Source of the DNA: Arachis hypogaea
Lineage: Eukaryota; Streptophyta; Magnoliopsida; Fabales; Fabaceae
Direction: 5' to 3'
Assembly: GCF_003086295.3 (NCBI RefSeq)
Contig: NC_092048.1
Coordinates: forward strand, 112,918,276-112,982,275
Length of the DNA stretch: 64,000 bases
Positions 33,406 to 43,955 of this stretch are shown here, piece by piece. The notes beneath the pieces were generated by a model. The model did not search any database. It worked only from the letters and a program-made list of their open reading frames with translations, and was not told the DNA's origin. Numbering within the stretch: the first letter of the stretch is position 1; each line of letters begins with the position of its first letter. The translations under genes and the position numbers were made by a program.

Positions 33406-33456
33406 CATCCAAGTTACGGATGTTAAAGCAAAGTGCTAGGTGGGAGACAACCCACC
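33406..33456 (+). other. Double hairpin HP-A/HP-B after pol (El3)
   Basis: CATCC, loop AAGTTAC, GGATG (33406-33422), then GGTGGG, loop AGACAA, CCCACC (33439-33456). It begins 11 bases past the pol stop. HP-A has a stem different from D/E (TGTCC/GGACA) and El1/El2 (TGTCA/TGACA), with pairing kept. Confidence 0.75.
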
Positions 33457-33570
33457 ATGGTATGATCGTTCTTTTCTTTATTCTTAGTTTTCTTTTTCAA
33501 TAACTCTTCTCCTTATTCGCACATTTAGCTTGCATCTGCATTTGCATATTTCTATATATAAAAAAAAATC

Positions 33571-33916
33571 ACGCGACGCGACCGCATCAATGACGCGTCC
33601 GGGTCGCAGGTGGCTCAGAAAGAATAAGAAAGCGAACAGAAAGTCACGCAGGAGCGTGGCTGGAGGCGTGCCTTTGGCACAAATCACCCCACGCAACCGC
33701 GTCGCCGACGCGTCCGCGTCATGTGGGAACTTTGGCCTCCCACATGACCGTGTCACCCACGCGGCCGCGTGACATGAAAATCGACGTCAAAAGGGTGCAT
33801 AGCCGAAAGTTATGCTGGAGTGGTGCTGGATTGGTGCTGAACGCACAGCCTTACAACGCGGACGCATGGCTCACGCATCCGCGTCATATCCCCATATTGG
33901 CCACTCACGCGATCGT
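33571..33916. repeat. ACGCG palindrome array of El3, left part
   Basis: Repeated ACGCGACCGCAT, ACGCGTCCGCGT and ACGCGGCCGCGT words with spacers such as GGTGCATAGCCGAAAG. The array resumes at 41126 after El2. Spacer order matches the D array (20825-21365) read in reverse complement. Confidence 0.8.
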
Positions 33917-35987
33917 TGATGTGTGGAAAACAATCCAACACGAAACTCACCGGCAAGTGTACCGGGTCGCATCAAGTAATAATAACTCACATGAGTGAGG
34001 TCGATCCCACAAGGATTGAAGGATTGAGCAATTTTAGTTTAGTGGTTGATTTAGTCAAGCGAATCAAGTATTGGTTGAGTTGGTTGTAATTTGCAGAAAC
34101 TAAATTGCTTAAATGTAAAGAGAGAGGGGAGAATTGCAGAATTTTAAAGAACAGGAAAGTAAAAGTGCGAAATCTTAAAGAACAAGTAAAGTAAATTGCA
34201 GAAATTTAGATTGCAAGAAATGTAAATGGCTGAAACTTAAAGTGCAAGAAATATAAATTTGCTTGAATCATAAAAGGAATTGGGAATTGGGATTGCAGAA
34301 TTTAAACAAGAACAAATAAATTGCATTAAACAAAAGAGTAGAAGATGATTTGGATTAAAGTTGATCTCAAACAGAAGGGTAAAATGCTTTGAAAAGTAAA
34401 TAGAAAATGACTTGTGCTTAATTTGCAGCAATATAAAAGAGGTTGAAGATCTCAGGAGTGGAAGAGACTAGATAACAAGTCTAGATCTCAAATCCTTCCT
34501 TGATCCAACAAGAACAATTGCAAAAGAAGTAAAGAAAAGTAAATTGCAGAAAAAGAGAAGATGAAGCAGTAAAGTAAACAGAAATGGAAATTCAATTATG
34601 CAGAGAAAGTAAACAAGAGATCTCAAGGTGAGATTGAAACAGAAGTTCTTCAATTCTTCACCCAAGATCCAAAGCAAGAAAAGTAAAGAGTCCTCAAGCA
34701 AGAACAAGGAAGAAGAGAGATCAATTCTCTTTCCCAATTCTCTAAGATCTAAATTCAAAAAGTAAAAGCTCAAAATGAAAATGAAAATTAAAAGGAAAAT
34801 TCAAAGTAAAGTTTAGAGGTCCTAATTACATCAAACTAACTCCTATTTATACACTTTCTATTCTTGGATATTGGAATTTGGATGGGCTTTTAATTTAGTG
34901 AAGATTTGAATTTAATTGGATTTTTGATTGATTTTTCAGCCCATGAAGAATTTGCTTCCAGGGGGATGCTCAGCTCAAGTGGGGAGCTGAGCATTGATGC
35001 TTAGTGTGAGGACCCTTTGTAGCGTGCAATTGTTGGGGGAAGCATCAGGGGAATGCTCAGCTCACAACGTGAGCTGAGCATTGGTGCCTTGGTGAAAAAT
35101 TGTTGCTTGCTGCCCTCCCTGAACCGTGTTAAGATGCACGCTCCACTCCCACTAGCCTGTGTCAAAGTGCTTGTGAGATGCACCAAGGGTAGCGCTCAGC
35201 TCTCCAAGTGAGCTGAGCCTTGGTGCTCACAAGGAGGGGTCCTTGGTTCGAAACTTGATGAGTGCATGCGCTGGAGCTTTTCCTTGGTTTTCTTGTGGTG
35301 CCTTGCTCCTTGCTTCCTCTAGGTGCTGAGTTCGAATCCTGGATAATGCATTTGGCCATTTTTGGCTTATTTCCTCTTGTGAGTAGCGCTCCCCCAACCC
35401 CCTTTGGTCATGGGTTCAAATCTTGGAGAATGCACTTGTCAAACAATTTCCTTAAATTTACTTGGATGCATGCCCGATAATGCTCACTTGGTGAGCTGAG
35501 CTTGGTCTTTCCTTTCCTTGTTTCTTGGCCTCATATTGTGCTCAGCTCACAAAGTGAGCAGAGCATTGTGCATTGGTTCCTTGAGAGAAAATGTAGCGCT
35601 CCCTTGGTGAGCATGGTGCTCTTGGAGTGAGCTTCATGGTTTTCCTTCATTGTTGCGCCACACTTCTTCCTTCCTTGGCCACACTTTTTCTTCCTTGGGC
35701 CACGCTTCTTAGGCCACGCTTTCTTCTTTTCTTCTTTTCTTCACCTACAATTAATCAAAACAACCAATCAAAATATCACCAAATTCACAAGGTTTATAAA
35801 TCATAAAAAATCAATGAAATTTAGCTTAAACCTCATGATTTAGCATCAATTAAATGGTGGTTGTTTGATTTAAAGAAGTCATGCATTTTCATTCCAAATT
35901 ACTTACTTAGAATGTAAGAAAGTGCATAAAACCAAATAAAAATAAAGAAAAAGGCTAGTAAAACTAGGCTAAGATGACTTGTCATCA
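33917..35987 (-). repeat. 3' LTR of El2
   Basis: TGATGTGTGG...GTCATCA. TATA box 34844-34851 (minus). Between 34965 and 35625 there are many CTCAGCTCAC/GTGAGCTGAG inverted words, a third kind of palindrome cluster. Ends in the hairpin GATGAC/GTCATC next to the PPT. Confidence 0.9.
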
Positions 35988-36024
35988 CAACACCAAACTT
36001 AAAACTTGCTTGTCCCCAAGCAAG
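35988..36024 (-). other. PPT-like tract and hairpin of El2
   Basis: Element sense: CTTGCTT, loop GGGGAC, AAGCAAG (36005-36024), then TTTTAAGTTTGGTGTTG to the LTR. Same tract as El1 although the LTRs are unrelated. Confidence 0.7.
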
Positions 36025-37457
36025 AAAAGAATTATGTTCAAATGTTCTTTCAATCAGGATGGATTGAAGAATAACTTGTAATTTCCCGTGAGTGAAGTGA
36101 TTAAGTGACAGTGGGGTGAACTCTAAATTATATGCTCATGCAAGGGCTCCAGTGCTTAATAGTCCCTACATCTTGGAAGTCTTAGGTCTTAGAACTTTCA
36201 TCCAAATGATATCATGGAGATCTCTCTATAGGTAATCACCTTGAAGCAGCTTATGATTTGTGTTTTGGCTTTGACTCTAAGTGTCATGTCTCAAAGCGGC
36301 TCTTTAGATAAGCTTTCAATCAATACTCCTAAACCAGTTGGTTTTAAGGTATTAGGTGTTGAAGCACCCCTTAGGATTTACTTGCTCAAGCCTCTCTCTT
36401 TGACACAATTCGACCACAAGCATTTACTAGGATAATAACTCTTTGAGTTCTTGTTTCTTTCTTCTTTTCTGCCTAGTAATTGATGCTCAGAGCCTTGGGC
36501 CATTTTCTCTTTGTTTTTATATCTTCTTTATTTTCTTTTGTCTGCTGCTTCTTGGATCAATAAATGTTTGAGAATCTCCACAATATTTCTTTGAACTCTA
36601 TGTCCTGCCTATGAGCTCCCATGCAAGTTTTCATAAGCATGCAACCTCAATACATAATTATACAACTAGAACCACCACTTCTCCTAATCTTTTGCTTGCC
36701 TCAGAATGGTTTAATTCCTCAATCCTTTTTTTCAAAGAACTGTCATGTGGTGCCCCTTTTTTTTGAAATCTTGAGTGCATGTAAGTTTGAAAAGTGTAGT
36801 GTTGTGAAAACATCTTAATTATTGAATTACAGAAAAATTATACTATGCAGACAGACAGGGGTATTATATCACTTTCAATCATAGCAATGTCTGATGCAAA
36901 ATGATCACTTAACAATACAACCTTTTGGAGTTTACTTGCTTTCCTCCTCCTCATCATCGTCATTGCTGGTTTTAGCATTCCTCTTTCATTTCTTTGGGTG
37001 ATGATGCTTAATCCTTCCAAAAGCTTGTATGACATTCTGTAATGATTTTGAAAGTTGCTTGTTCCCAAGCACTTGAAAAATGGTCAGCGTGCATGAATTA
37101 TTTGTGGGCTTTTCAACTTACTTTGGTGTGAGAACACCAAACTTAGTACCTTGCCAATGGTTCTCATGCATCAAATTAACCATGTGTGAAACTCTTTTTT
37201 ATCTTTTTCAAAAGCAATAAAACTGAAAACTAGGAAACATCAGAATAGTTAACTAGTTTATCTAAATGCTTGAAGCTAGCATTATGCAGAAGGTGAGAAT
37301 ATATTTTATGATGGGATTTTGGTGGAACACCAAACTTAGAATCCTTCATTCTCCCTTAGATTGTTTTGGTGTGCAACACCAAACTCAGCTTCTTGCAATA
37401 TAGATAAAACTAATTAACCTTTTTATTGAAATATCTATGAAAAGAAAGTTACCTCAG
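36025..37457 (-). other. 3' noncoding region of El2
   Basis: No credible ORF. AACACCAAACTTA-type words (complement of TAAGTTTGGTGTT) recur at about 37131, 37326 and 37374. A further TGCTT/AAGCA hairpin with loop GGGAAC is at 37056-37071. Confidence 0.6.
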
Positions 37458-37505
37458 GTTGGGTTGCCTCCCAACAAGCGTTCTTTTATTGTCACTAGCT
37501 TGACA
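37458..37505 (-). other. Double hairpin HP-B/HP-A after gag (El2)
   Basis: Element sense: TGTCA, loop AGCTAG, TGACA (37490-37505), then GTTGGG, loop AGGCAA, CCCAAC (37458-37475). The spacer AATAAAAGAACGCTT is close to that of El1. Confidence 0.75.
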
Positions 37506-37521
37506 TCCTCTGTGCTGTTGA

Positions 37522-38703
37522 TCATGGGAGTTGAAAGTTCTGTTGCCTTTGGTTTCCTCCTCTCACTATGGGCTTCCTTTCCTCTATTTCTTCTTGTGAA
37601 ATCTTTTTGTGATGCTTTTCTTGGATGATTGATTCCTTTCCCGTAGCCTTCTCACTTTCCTCCATGACTGCTTTCCCTTTTTTCAACCTAGCAGCTTTTT
37701 CGCTGTTCTTCGGGTCGTCTTCAGTGGCCCTGAGGGGCATATTTGCCCTCCTCTCGCCCATTTCTGCAAGGTACTTAGCCAGTTGTTCTATTTGCCTCTC
37801 AATTCTTCTGAGTGAGGCTTCTTGGTTTCTGCTTATCATCTTTTGATTTTTCCTTGCTTCTTCCTGCTCTATTATTGCTATCTCTTGAGCTTTCATGAAC
37901 CTCTCCATCATCATTTCTAGAACATAGATTCTTTGAAAGTTTAGAATTGGTCGTGGTTATGTCAATTGTGATGGTTGATGAGAGTCATTTTGGGCGAGTT
38001 GTGAGGTAGGATGGGGTTGGAAGTGTGTGCATTGGGGTGGTGCATGATGGTTGTTGTTGTGAGGGTGGTTTTTATGCTGATTTTTGAAGTTGGGGTTGTT
38101 GCAGTTGAAGTCCCTTGGTCTTTGATTTTGGTGTTCGACCCCCCTCCAGTTGGAATGAGTTCTCCAGGGTGGGCTGTACACATCATTCTGAGACCTATGT
38201 TGGAACATGCTAGAGGGACTATTTAGAGAGTGTGATTGCTCATAACTTTGTTGCTCATGGTTAATTGCTCCAAAACCTTGTTCAGGTTGATTCCAACCGT
38301 ATGAGTTTTGAGTTAGGTTGTATGCATGTACTACAGCAGTTCGCAGCTCATTGATTTTTTTGACCATCATATCTAGTTGTTGTAGAGTCTGCTGATGCAT
38401 CTGCTTGTTTTGATTCATGACTGCACGGACACCTTCAATTTCCTTCTCTTGTGTGAACGGTTGCACTTCTGCCTCTGGTTTAACAATTCCTTGAGGTGGT
38501 TTCAACTTGGCCAGGAGTTCACTCATTAGTTCTTCCCATCCGATGATGCTTCCTTGTGGGAAAGCTTCAAACCATTGAGCAACATCGTTCATGGTGATGA
38601 GTGGGTGTTTCAAGCTATGGGTTGCATTATCATCTAAGGTGGGGACATTACTCCCATGCTGACTGGGATTCATTGGGTTCTTCTCCATGATCTGCACAAT
38701 CAC
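37522..38703 (-). pseudogene. Truncated gag of El2
   Basis: Two open pieces. 38703-37957 starts near MIVQIMEKNPMNPSQHG and carries a degenerate capsid segment (AQWFEAFPQGSIIGWEELMSELLAKLKPPQ, cf. El1 LWLDSQPKDSLNSWDKL), then a Gln/Asn/His-rich tail. 37914-37522 is a charged coiled-coil part (ARKNQKMISRNQEASLRRIE, QIEQLAKYLAEMG) like the region before the El1 protease. No CCHC motif and no protease. The N-terminal half of gag is missing or unrecognisable. Confidence 0.7.
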
Positions 38704-39028
38704 AAATAGTCCAAATGAAGATTGAATATATTCATGTCCAAAATGTGGTCAGAAGGTTAGCTGACATAATGTATCAAACAGTTGATAGGCTTGAAAGATT
38801 AGTAAGAGAAAATTGCTTCTCTCGTATATTCAATCAAGCAGAGGCATAGGAATCACACAAAAATTAGGGAAACCAGGAAAACTTCACTCTATTGCTAAAG
38901 TGAAGTTTTAGTTAGCTTAGGCAATAATTCAAACAGTTAGTGGGTTAATTAAAAATTCAAAGAAACAGAAAAAAAAAAGTGCTTGATCTAGATCTTCACT
39001 TCACTTAATCATTGTCAATCTAATTCAA

Positions 39029-39046
39029 TCCCCGGCAACGGCGCCA
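39029..39046 (-). other. Primer-binding site of El2 (tRNA-Asp)
   Basis: Plus-strand TCCCCGGCAACGGCGCCA, perfect match, then AAAAACT and the LTR at 39053. Confidence 0.9.
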
Positions 39047-39052
39047 AAAACT

Positions 39053-41120
39053 TGATGTGTGGAAAACGATCCAACACGAAACTCACTGGCAAGTGTACCG
39101 GGTCGCATCAAGTAATAATAACTCACATGAGTGAGGTTGATCCCACAAGGATTGAAGGATTGAGCAATTTTAGTTTAGTGGTTGATTTAGTCAAGCGAAT
39201 CAAGTATTGGTTGAGTTGGTTGTAATTTGCAGAAACTAAATTGCTTAAATGTAAAGGGAGAGGGGAGAATTGCAGAATTTTAAAGAACAGGAAAGTAAAA
39301 GTGCTGAATCTTAAAGAACAAGTAAAGTAAATTGCAAAACTTTAGATTGCAAGAAATGTAAATGGCTGAAACTTAAAGTGTAAGAAATGTAAATTTGCTT
39401 GAATCATAAAAGGAATTGGGAATTGGGATTGTAGAATTTAAACAAGAACAAATAAATTGCATTAAACAAAAGAGTAGAAGATGATTTGGATTAAAGTTGA
39501 TCTCAAATAGAAGGGTAAAATGCTTTGAAAAGTAAACAGAAAAATGACTTGTGCTTAATTTACAGCAATATAAAAGAGGTTGAAGATCTCAGGAGTGGAA
39601 GAGACTAGATAACAAGTCTAGATCTCAAATCCTTCCTTGATCCAACAAGAACAATTGCAAAAGAAGAAAAGTAAATTGCAGAATTAAAGAGAAGATGAAG
39701 CAGTAAAGTAAACAGAAATGGAAATTTAATTATGCAGAGAAAGTAAACAAGAGATCTCAAGGTGAGATTGAAACAGAAGTTCTTCAATTCTTCACCCAAG
39801 ATCCAAAGCAAGAAAAGTAAAGAGTCCTCAAGTAAGAACAAGGAAGAAGAGAGATCAATTCTCCTTCCCAATTCTCTAAGATCTAAATTCAAAAAGTAAA
39901 AGCTCAAAATGAAAATGAAAATTAAAAGGAAAATTCAAAGTAAAGTCTAGAGGTCCTAATTACATCAAACTAACTCCTATTTATACACTTTCTATTCTTG
40001 GATATTGGAATTTGGATGGGCTTTTAATTTGGTGAAGATTTGAATTTAATTGGATTTTTGATTGATTTTTCAGCCCATGAAGAATTTGCTTCCAGGGGGA
40101 TGCTCAGCTCAAGTGGGGAGCTGAGCATTGATGCTTAGTGTGAGGACCCTTTGTAGCGTGCAATTGTTGGGGGAAGCATCAGGGGAATGCTCAGCTCACA
40201 AAGTGAGCTGAGCATTGGTGCCTTGGTGAAAAATTGTTGCGCGCTGCCCTCCCTGGACCGTGTCAAGATGCACGCTCCACTCCCCCTGGCCCGTGTCAAA
40301 GTGCTTGTGAGATGCACCAAGGTTAGCGCTTAGCTCTCCAAGTGAGCTGAGCCTTGGTGCTCACAAGGAGGGGTCCTTGGTTCGAAACTTGATGAGTGCA
40401 TGCGCTGGAGCTTTTCCTTGGTTTTCTTGTGGTGCCTTGCTCCATGCTTCCTCTAGGTGCTGAGTTCGAATCCTGGATGATGCATTTGGCCATTTTTGGC
40501 TTATTTCCTCTTGTGAGTAGCGCTCCCCCAACCCCCTTTGGTCATGGGTTCAAATCTTGGAGAATGCACTTGTCAAACAATTTCCTTGAATTTACTTGGA
40601 TGCATGCCCGATAATGCTCACTTGGTGAGCTGAGCTTGGTCTTTCCTTTCCTTGTTTCTTGGCCTCATATTGTGCTCAGCTCACAAAGTGAGCAGAGCAT
40701 TATGCATTGGTTCCTTGAGAGAAAATGTAGCGCTCCCTTGGTGAGCATGGTGCTCTTGGAGTGAGCTTCATGGTTTTCCTTCATTGTTGCGCCACACTTC
40801 TTCCTTCCTTGGCGACACTTTTTCTTGCTTGGGCCACACTTCTTAGGCCACACTTTCTTTTTTTCTTCTTTTCTTCACCTACAATTAATCAAAACAACCA
40901 ATCAAAGTATCACCAAATTCACAAGGTTTATAAATCATAAAAAATCAATGAAATTTAGCTTAAACCTTATGATTTAGCATCAATTAAATGGTGGTTGTTT
41001 GATTTAAAGAAGTCATGCATTTCCATTCCAAATTACTTACTTAGAATGTAAGAAAGTGCATAAAACCAAATAAAAATAAAAAAAAGGCTAGTAAAACTAG
41101 GCTAAGATGACTTGTCATCA
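39053..41120 (-). repeat. 5' LTR of El2
   Basis: Matches 33917-35987 closely (2068 and 2071 bp). TATA box 39978-39985 (minus), CTCAGCTC/GAGCTGAG cluster at about 40100-40740, U5 hairpin ACTC/GAGT at 39121-39132. Confidence 0.92.
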
Positions 41121-41125
41121 ATCAC

Positions 41126-41330
41126 GTTGACCACACGATTGTGTCACCCAAAATTTGGCAAAATAAAATTTTGAACAGAGAGTTGTGCGAGCGCGAGGCT
41201 GCCCTCGCGCCAGTAGCATAAAACGAGTCACGCGTCCGCGTGACCGACGCGACCGCGTGGATTAACTTAAAGGGCAAGTCGCGCGAACGCGTCACCCACG
41301 CGTCCGCGTCGCTTGCGCCGCACAGCTTAC
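41126..41330. repeat. ACGCG palindrome array of El3, right part
   Basis: Continuation of 33571-33916 after El2, with ACGCGTCCGCGT, ACGCGACCGCGT and GCGCGAACGCGT words and a GCGCGAG/CTCGCGC inverted pair. Positions 41331-42113 are pyrimidine- and T-rich without a gene and lead into the ORF3 acceptor-like site. Confidence 0.75.
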
Positions 41331-42094
41331 CCTAAATTTCCAAATATCTTATCTTTCTTTTCCCCCAAATCCTATTTTCTTTTCTCCTTTCTTATTTCTT
41401 CCTTCTTCTCTCTTCCTTCCTTCTCACTTTCTACTTTCTTACCACCATTAACAAGGTTTTTCTTTTCTTCTTTCTTCCTTACTTTTCTATAATTATTTTT
41501 TATTTTTATGTTTTCTTATTTTCTTTTTACTTTCATTATCCATTTTTTCTTTTTCTTTCTTTCTTTTAATTGGTGTTAGAATTTATTTGAGTCATTATTT
41601 TTCATTATATGCTTGTGGATTGTTGCAAATTGTTTGGCAATTATATATTATTTTTTTAAGGGGTTGCTTGCATGTTCAAATTATTATTTTCAACAGCTTG
41701 TTTACCATGCATGCTATGTGTTTGTGAAAACGCCCATATGGCATTATGCATCTTTCTACGTTATTCTATTCTACTATCCAATGCTTGCTTTTCACAAATT
41801 CCCTTTACTATTGTATTAATTGAATTTAATTGTCAATGCAAACGTGATGGCAAGTTTGTTACGAGTGATAACACATTCGATTAATTAAATTCTTGATCTA
41901 TGCTACTCATGCCTTTGCCTGCATGCCAATAAACACCTTGCATTTAATTGTCCTCAAATGCACTTGCCATATTTCCATTGGTGAAATTTTCACATGTAGT
42001 CATGACCATGTGTTAACGACATCTTCTTTACCGTGCATTGTTTATCACTTATACCATCCCCTTCCTTGCTCTATCTCTTTGAAATTAAGTTACT

Positions 42095-42114
42095 TTCTCT
42101 TCCCCTTTTCAGGA
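42095..42114 (+). promoter_or_regulatory. Likely 3' splice site before ORF3 of El3
   Basis: A pyrimidine run ends TTCCCCTTTTCAG at 42112, and GATG with the ORF3 start codon (42114) follows at once. The same TTTCAG-GATG arrangement precedes ORF3 in H (56549), and GATA or GCTG forms precede the ORF3 remnants of D, E and F. It would let ORF3 be made from a spliced RNA, as reported for some envelope-class plant elements. Confidence 0.5.
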
Positions 42115-43367
42115 TGGCCACCAAGAAAGGAAAAGAGAAAGCTACTCCCAAACCACCAGCAAGAAGAGGAACAAAAAGAGCATTAGTGGCAGAGCCTTCT
42201 TCAACTGCAGTCAAGCCCTCAACAAAAAGAATTAAGAGGATTATAAAGGTTGATGAAAAAGAGAAAGCCTTCCTAACAAAGGACACTGCGCGATTTTCCA
42301 ATCGCTACTGTAAGCAGATGTTCCCTATCCTGGCAGCAAGGAGTTACAACAATGAATACCTTCTTCTCCTCCCAAACCATATTGCTACCTTTGTTGAGCC
42401 GCAAATTGAACGAAGACAATGGGGTTTCCTCCAGAGACAGCCAAGGCAGGCTAATCTTTCTTGGGTAGTTGAGTTCTACTCTAATTTCCACCTGCCAACC
42501 CTGCAGTCTGTCTATGTACGTTAGATGCAAGTCTCCATTACAGAAGAGGCCATTCAACAAGCTCTAGATCTTCCCCCTGCTCCAGAAGGATTGGACGCCT
42601 TTCAAGAAGCCGCACTCAAGCGCCAGATGTACCAATTTGACTGGGACGCCGTTCTCAGAGTTATCGCACTACCTGGCAGCAGATGGATCTACAGATACCA
42701 CCGTTCCCGTCCTAAGGGAATATCGGCTTCAGCACTTACCTTGGAGGCTCGCGTATGGGCACAAATCATGTCCCATTACGTCTTTCCGAGCACTCACGAA
42801 TCCTCCTTCACTGCAGACATAGCCATTCTACTATAGTGCATCCTTACAGACCAGCCTCTGAACCTACCAAGACACATCCGTAATGCCATGGGACACGTAC
42901 AGATTACGGGTAACTTACCTTTCCCCGCCTTGATCTCAGATCTCGTCTCAGCAGTCGGAGTCTCCTACAGAGCTGTGGATACCAAAGCCATGCTTCCAAG
43001 GGATGATCAATACGTCCCTACCGGGAAATATATTAGACTCCCAGCAACCACTACTAGCCAGCCTACTGAACTGGCTGAGGACATCCCTCCATCAGCAGCA
43101 CAAGCACCTACAACAAACCAACTGCTCCATCAGATACTCAAAAAGTTGGATCGGCAGGAACAGAAAGCTAAGATAAGAGAGCGCCGTAACAAGCGCCGAT
43201 TCACATACCTTAAGGAGCTGATTATGGGAAAATTCAAAGACTCAGACACCCCGGACTCCACTTCCTTTACCAGCATAGGGAGCCATGATGGCTCTGACTG
43301 TGGAGATACTGCTATTAGCCCACCCCTGTTCCTGACAAATGGCACCGAGGACGGTGCAAAGCCTTAA
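42114..43367 (+). pseudogene. ORF3 of El3 (putative plant transposon protein type), two in-frame stops
   Basis: ATG 42114, one frame to TAA 43365, interrupted by TAG 42522 and TAG 42834. Very basic N terminus (KKGKEKATPKPPARRGTKR, KPSTKRIKRIIK) resembling nuclear-localisation signals. The middle part has NLSWVVEFYSNFHLPTLQ, FDWDAVLRVIALPGSRWIY, EARVWAQIMSHYVFPSTHES and GHVQITGNLPFPALISDLV, all with counterparts in H. The C-terminal part is charged (KKLDRQEQKAKIRERRNKRR) and ends TEDGAKP. No membrane segment. The function of this ORF in Athila elements is not established. Confidence 0.85.
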
Positions 43368-43955
43368 GTGTGGGGAGGTCGGTCAGTACCTGACTTCCGG
43401 AGGTAATTTCTCTTCCCTAACACTAATAAATTAGGTTATTTAGTTAGTTTTTCTTTTGTAGAATAGAATAAATTACATAGTAATAGATTAGTTGCATGCA
43501 TGTTCTACTTGATTGAAAAGACAATAAGACCCTATCTTTGGAACAAAATTTGAATCGGCAGGAACAGAAAGCTAAGATAAGAGAGCGCCGTAACAAGCGC
43601 CGATTCACATACCTTAAGGAGCTGATTATGGGAAAATTCAAAGACTCAGACACCCCGGACTCCACTTCCTTTACCAGCACAGGGAGCCATGATGGCTCTG
43701 ACTGTGGAGATACTGCTATTAGCCCACCCCTGTTCCAGACAAATGGCACCGAGGACGGTGCAAAGCCTTAAGTGTGGGGAGGTCGGTCAGTACCTGACTT
43801 CCGGAGGTAATTTCTCTTCCCTAACACTAATAAATTAGGTTATTTAGTTAGTTTTTCTTTTGTAGAATAGAATAAATTACATAGTAATAGATTAGTTGCA
43901 TGCATGTTCTACTTGATTGAAAAGACAATAAGACCCTATCTTTGGAACAAAATTT
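43151..43955 (+). repeat. 404-bp tandem duplication over the ORF3 end and internal PPT
   Basis: 43151-43554 and 43555-43955 are near-identical (TCGGCAGGAACAG at both starts, offset 404). The second copy repeats the last ~70 codons of ORF3, its stop, the GAGGAC hairpin and the TTAAGTGTGGGGAGGT tract. I see only a few base differences, so the event is recent. Confidence 0.92.
43342..43402 (+). other. Internal hairpin, polypurine tract, hairpin of El3
   Basis: GCACC, loop GAGGAC, GGTGC (43342-43357), then TTAAGTGTGGGGAGGT (43364-43379) with the ORF3 stop TAA inside it, then GTCAG, TAC, CTGAC (43383-43395). The same purine tract is the PPT at the 3' LTR (45216-45229). A second complete copy lies at 43746-43799 because of the tandem duplication. 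Confidence 0.7.

Larger units (their letters stand above)
33917..41120 (-). mobile_element. El2: LTR retrotransposon with only gag remnants
   Basis: LTRs 33917-35987 (3') and 39053-41120 (5'), about 2070 bp each and very similar. PBS 39029-39046, PPT-like tract 35988-36000 with hairpin 36005-36024. Flanks are ATCGT (33912-33916) and ATCAC (41121-41125). They are not identical, but both are one transition away from ATCGC, the core of the palindromes it sits in. Internal region about 3.1 kb: gag pieces, coiled coil, double hairpin, long noncoding part. No protease, RT or integrase. It is the youngest layer of the El3 stack. Confidence 0.88.

Noticed and set aside
37056..37071. A further internal PPT module in El2
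   Set aside because: The hairpin with loop GGGAAC is there, but no PPT-like tract follows at the expected distance, so I mention it only as a hairpin.
42114..43367. ORF3 as a viral envelope gene
   Set aside because: I see no signal peptide, transmembrane segment or cleavage site. The N terminus is strongly basic. I therefore call it only the Athila-type third ORF.
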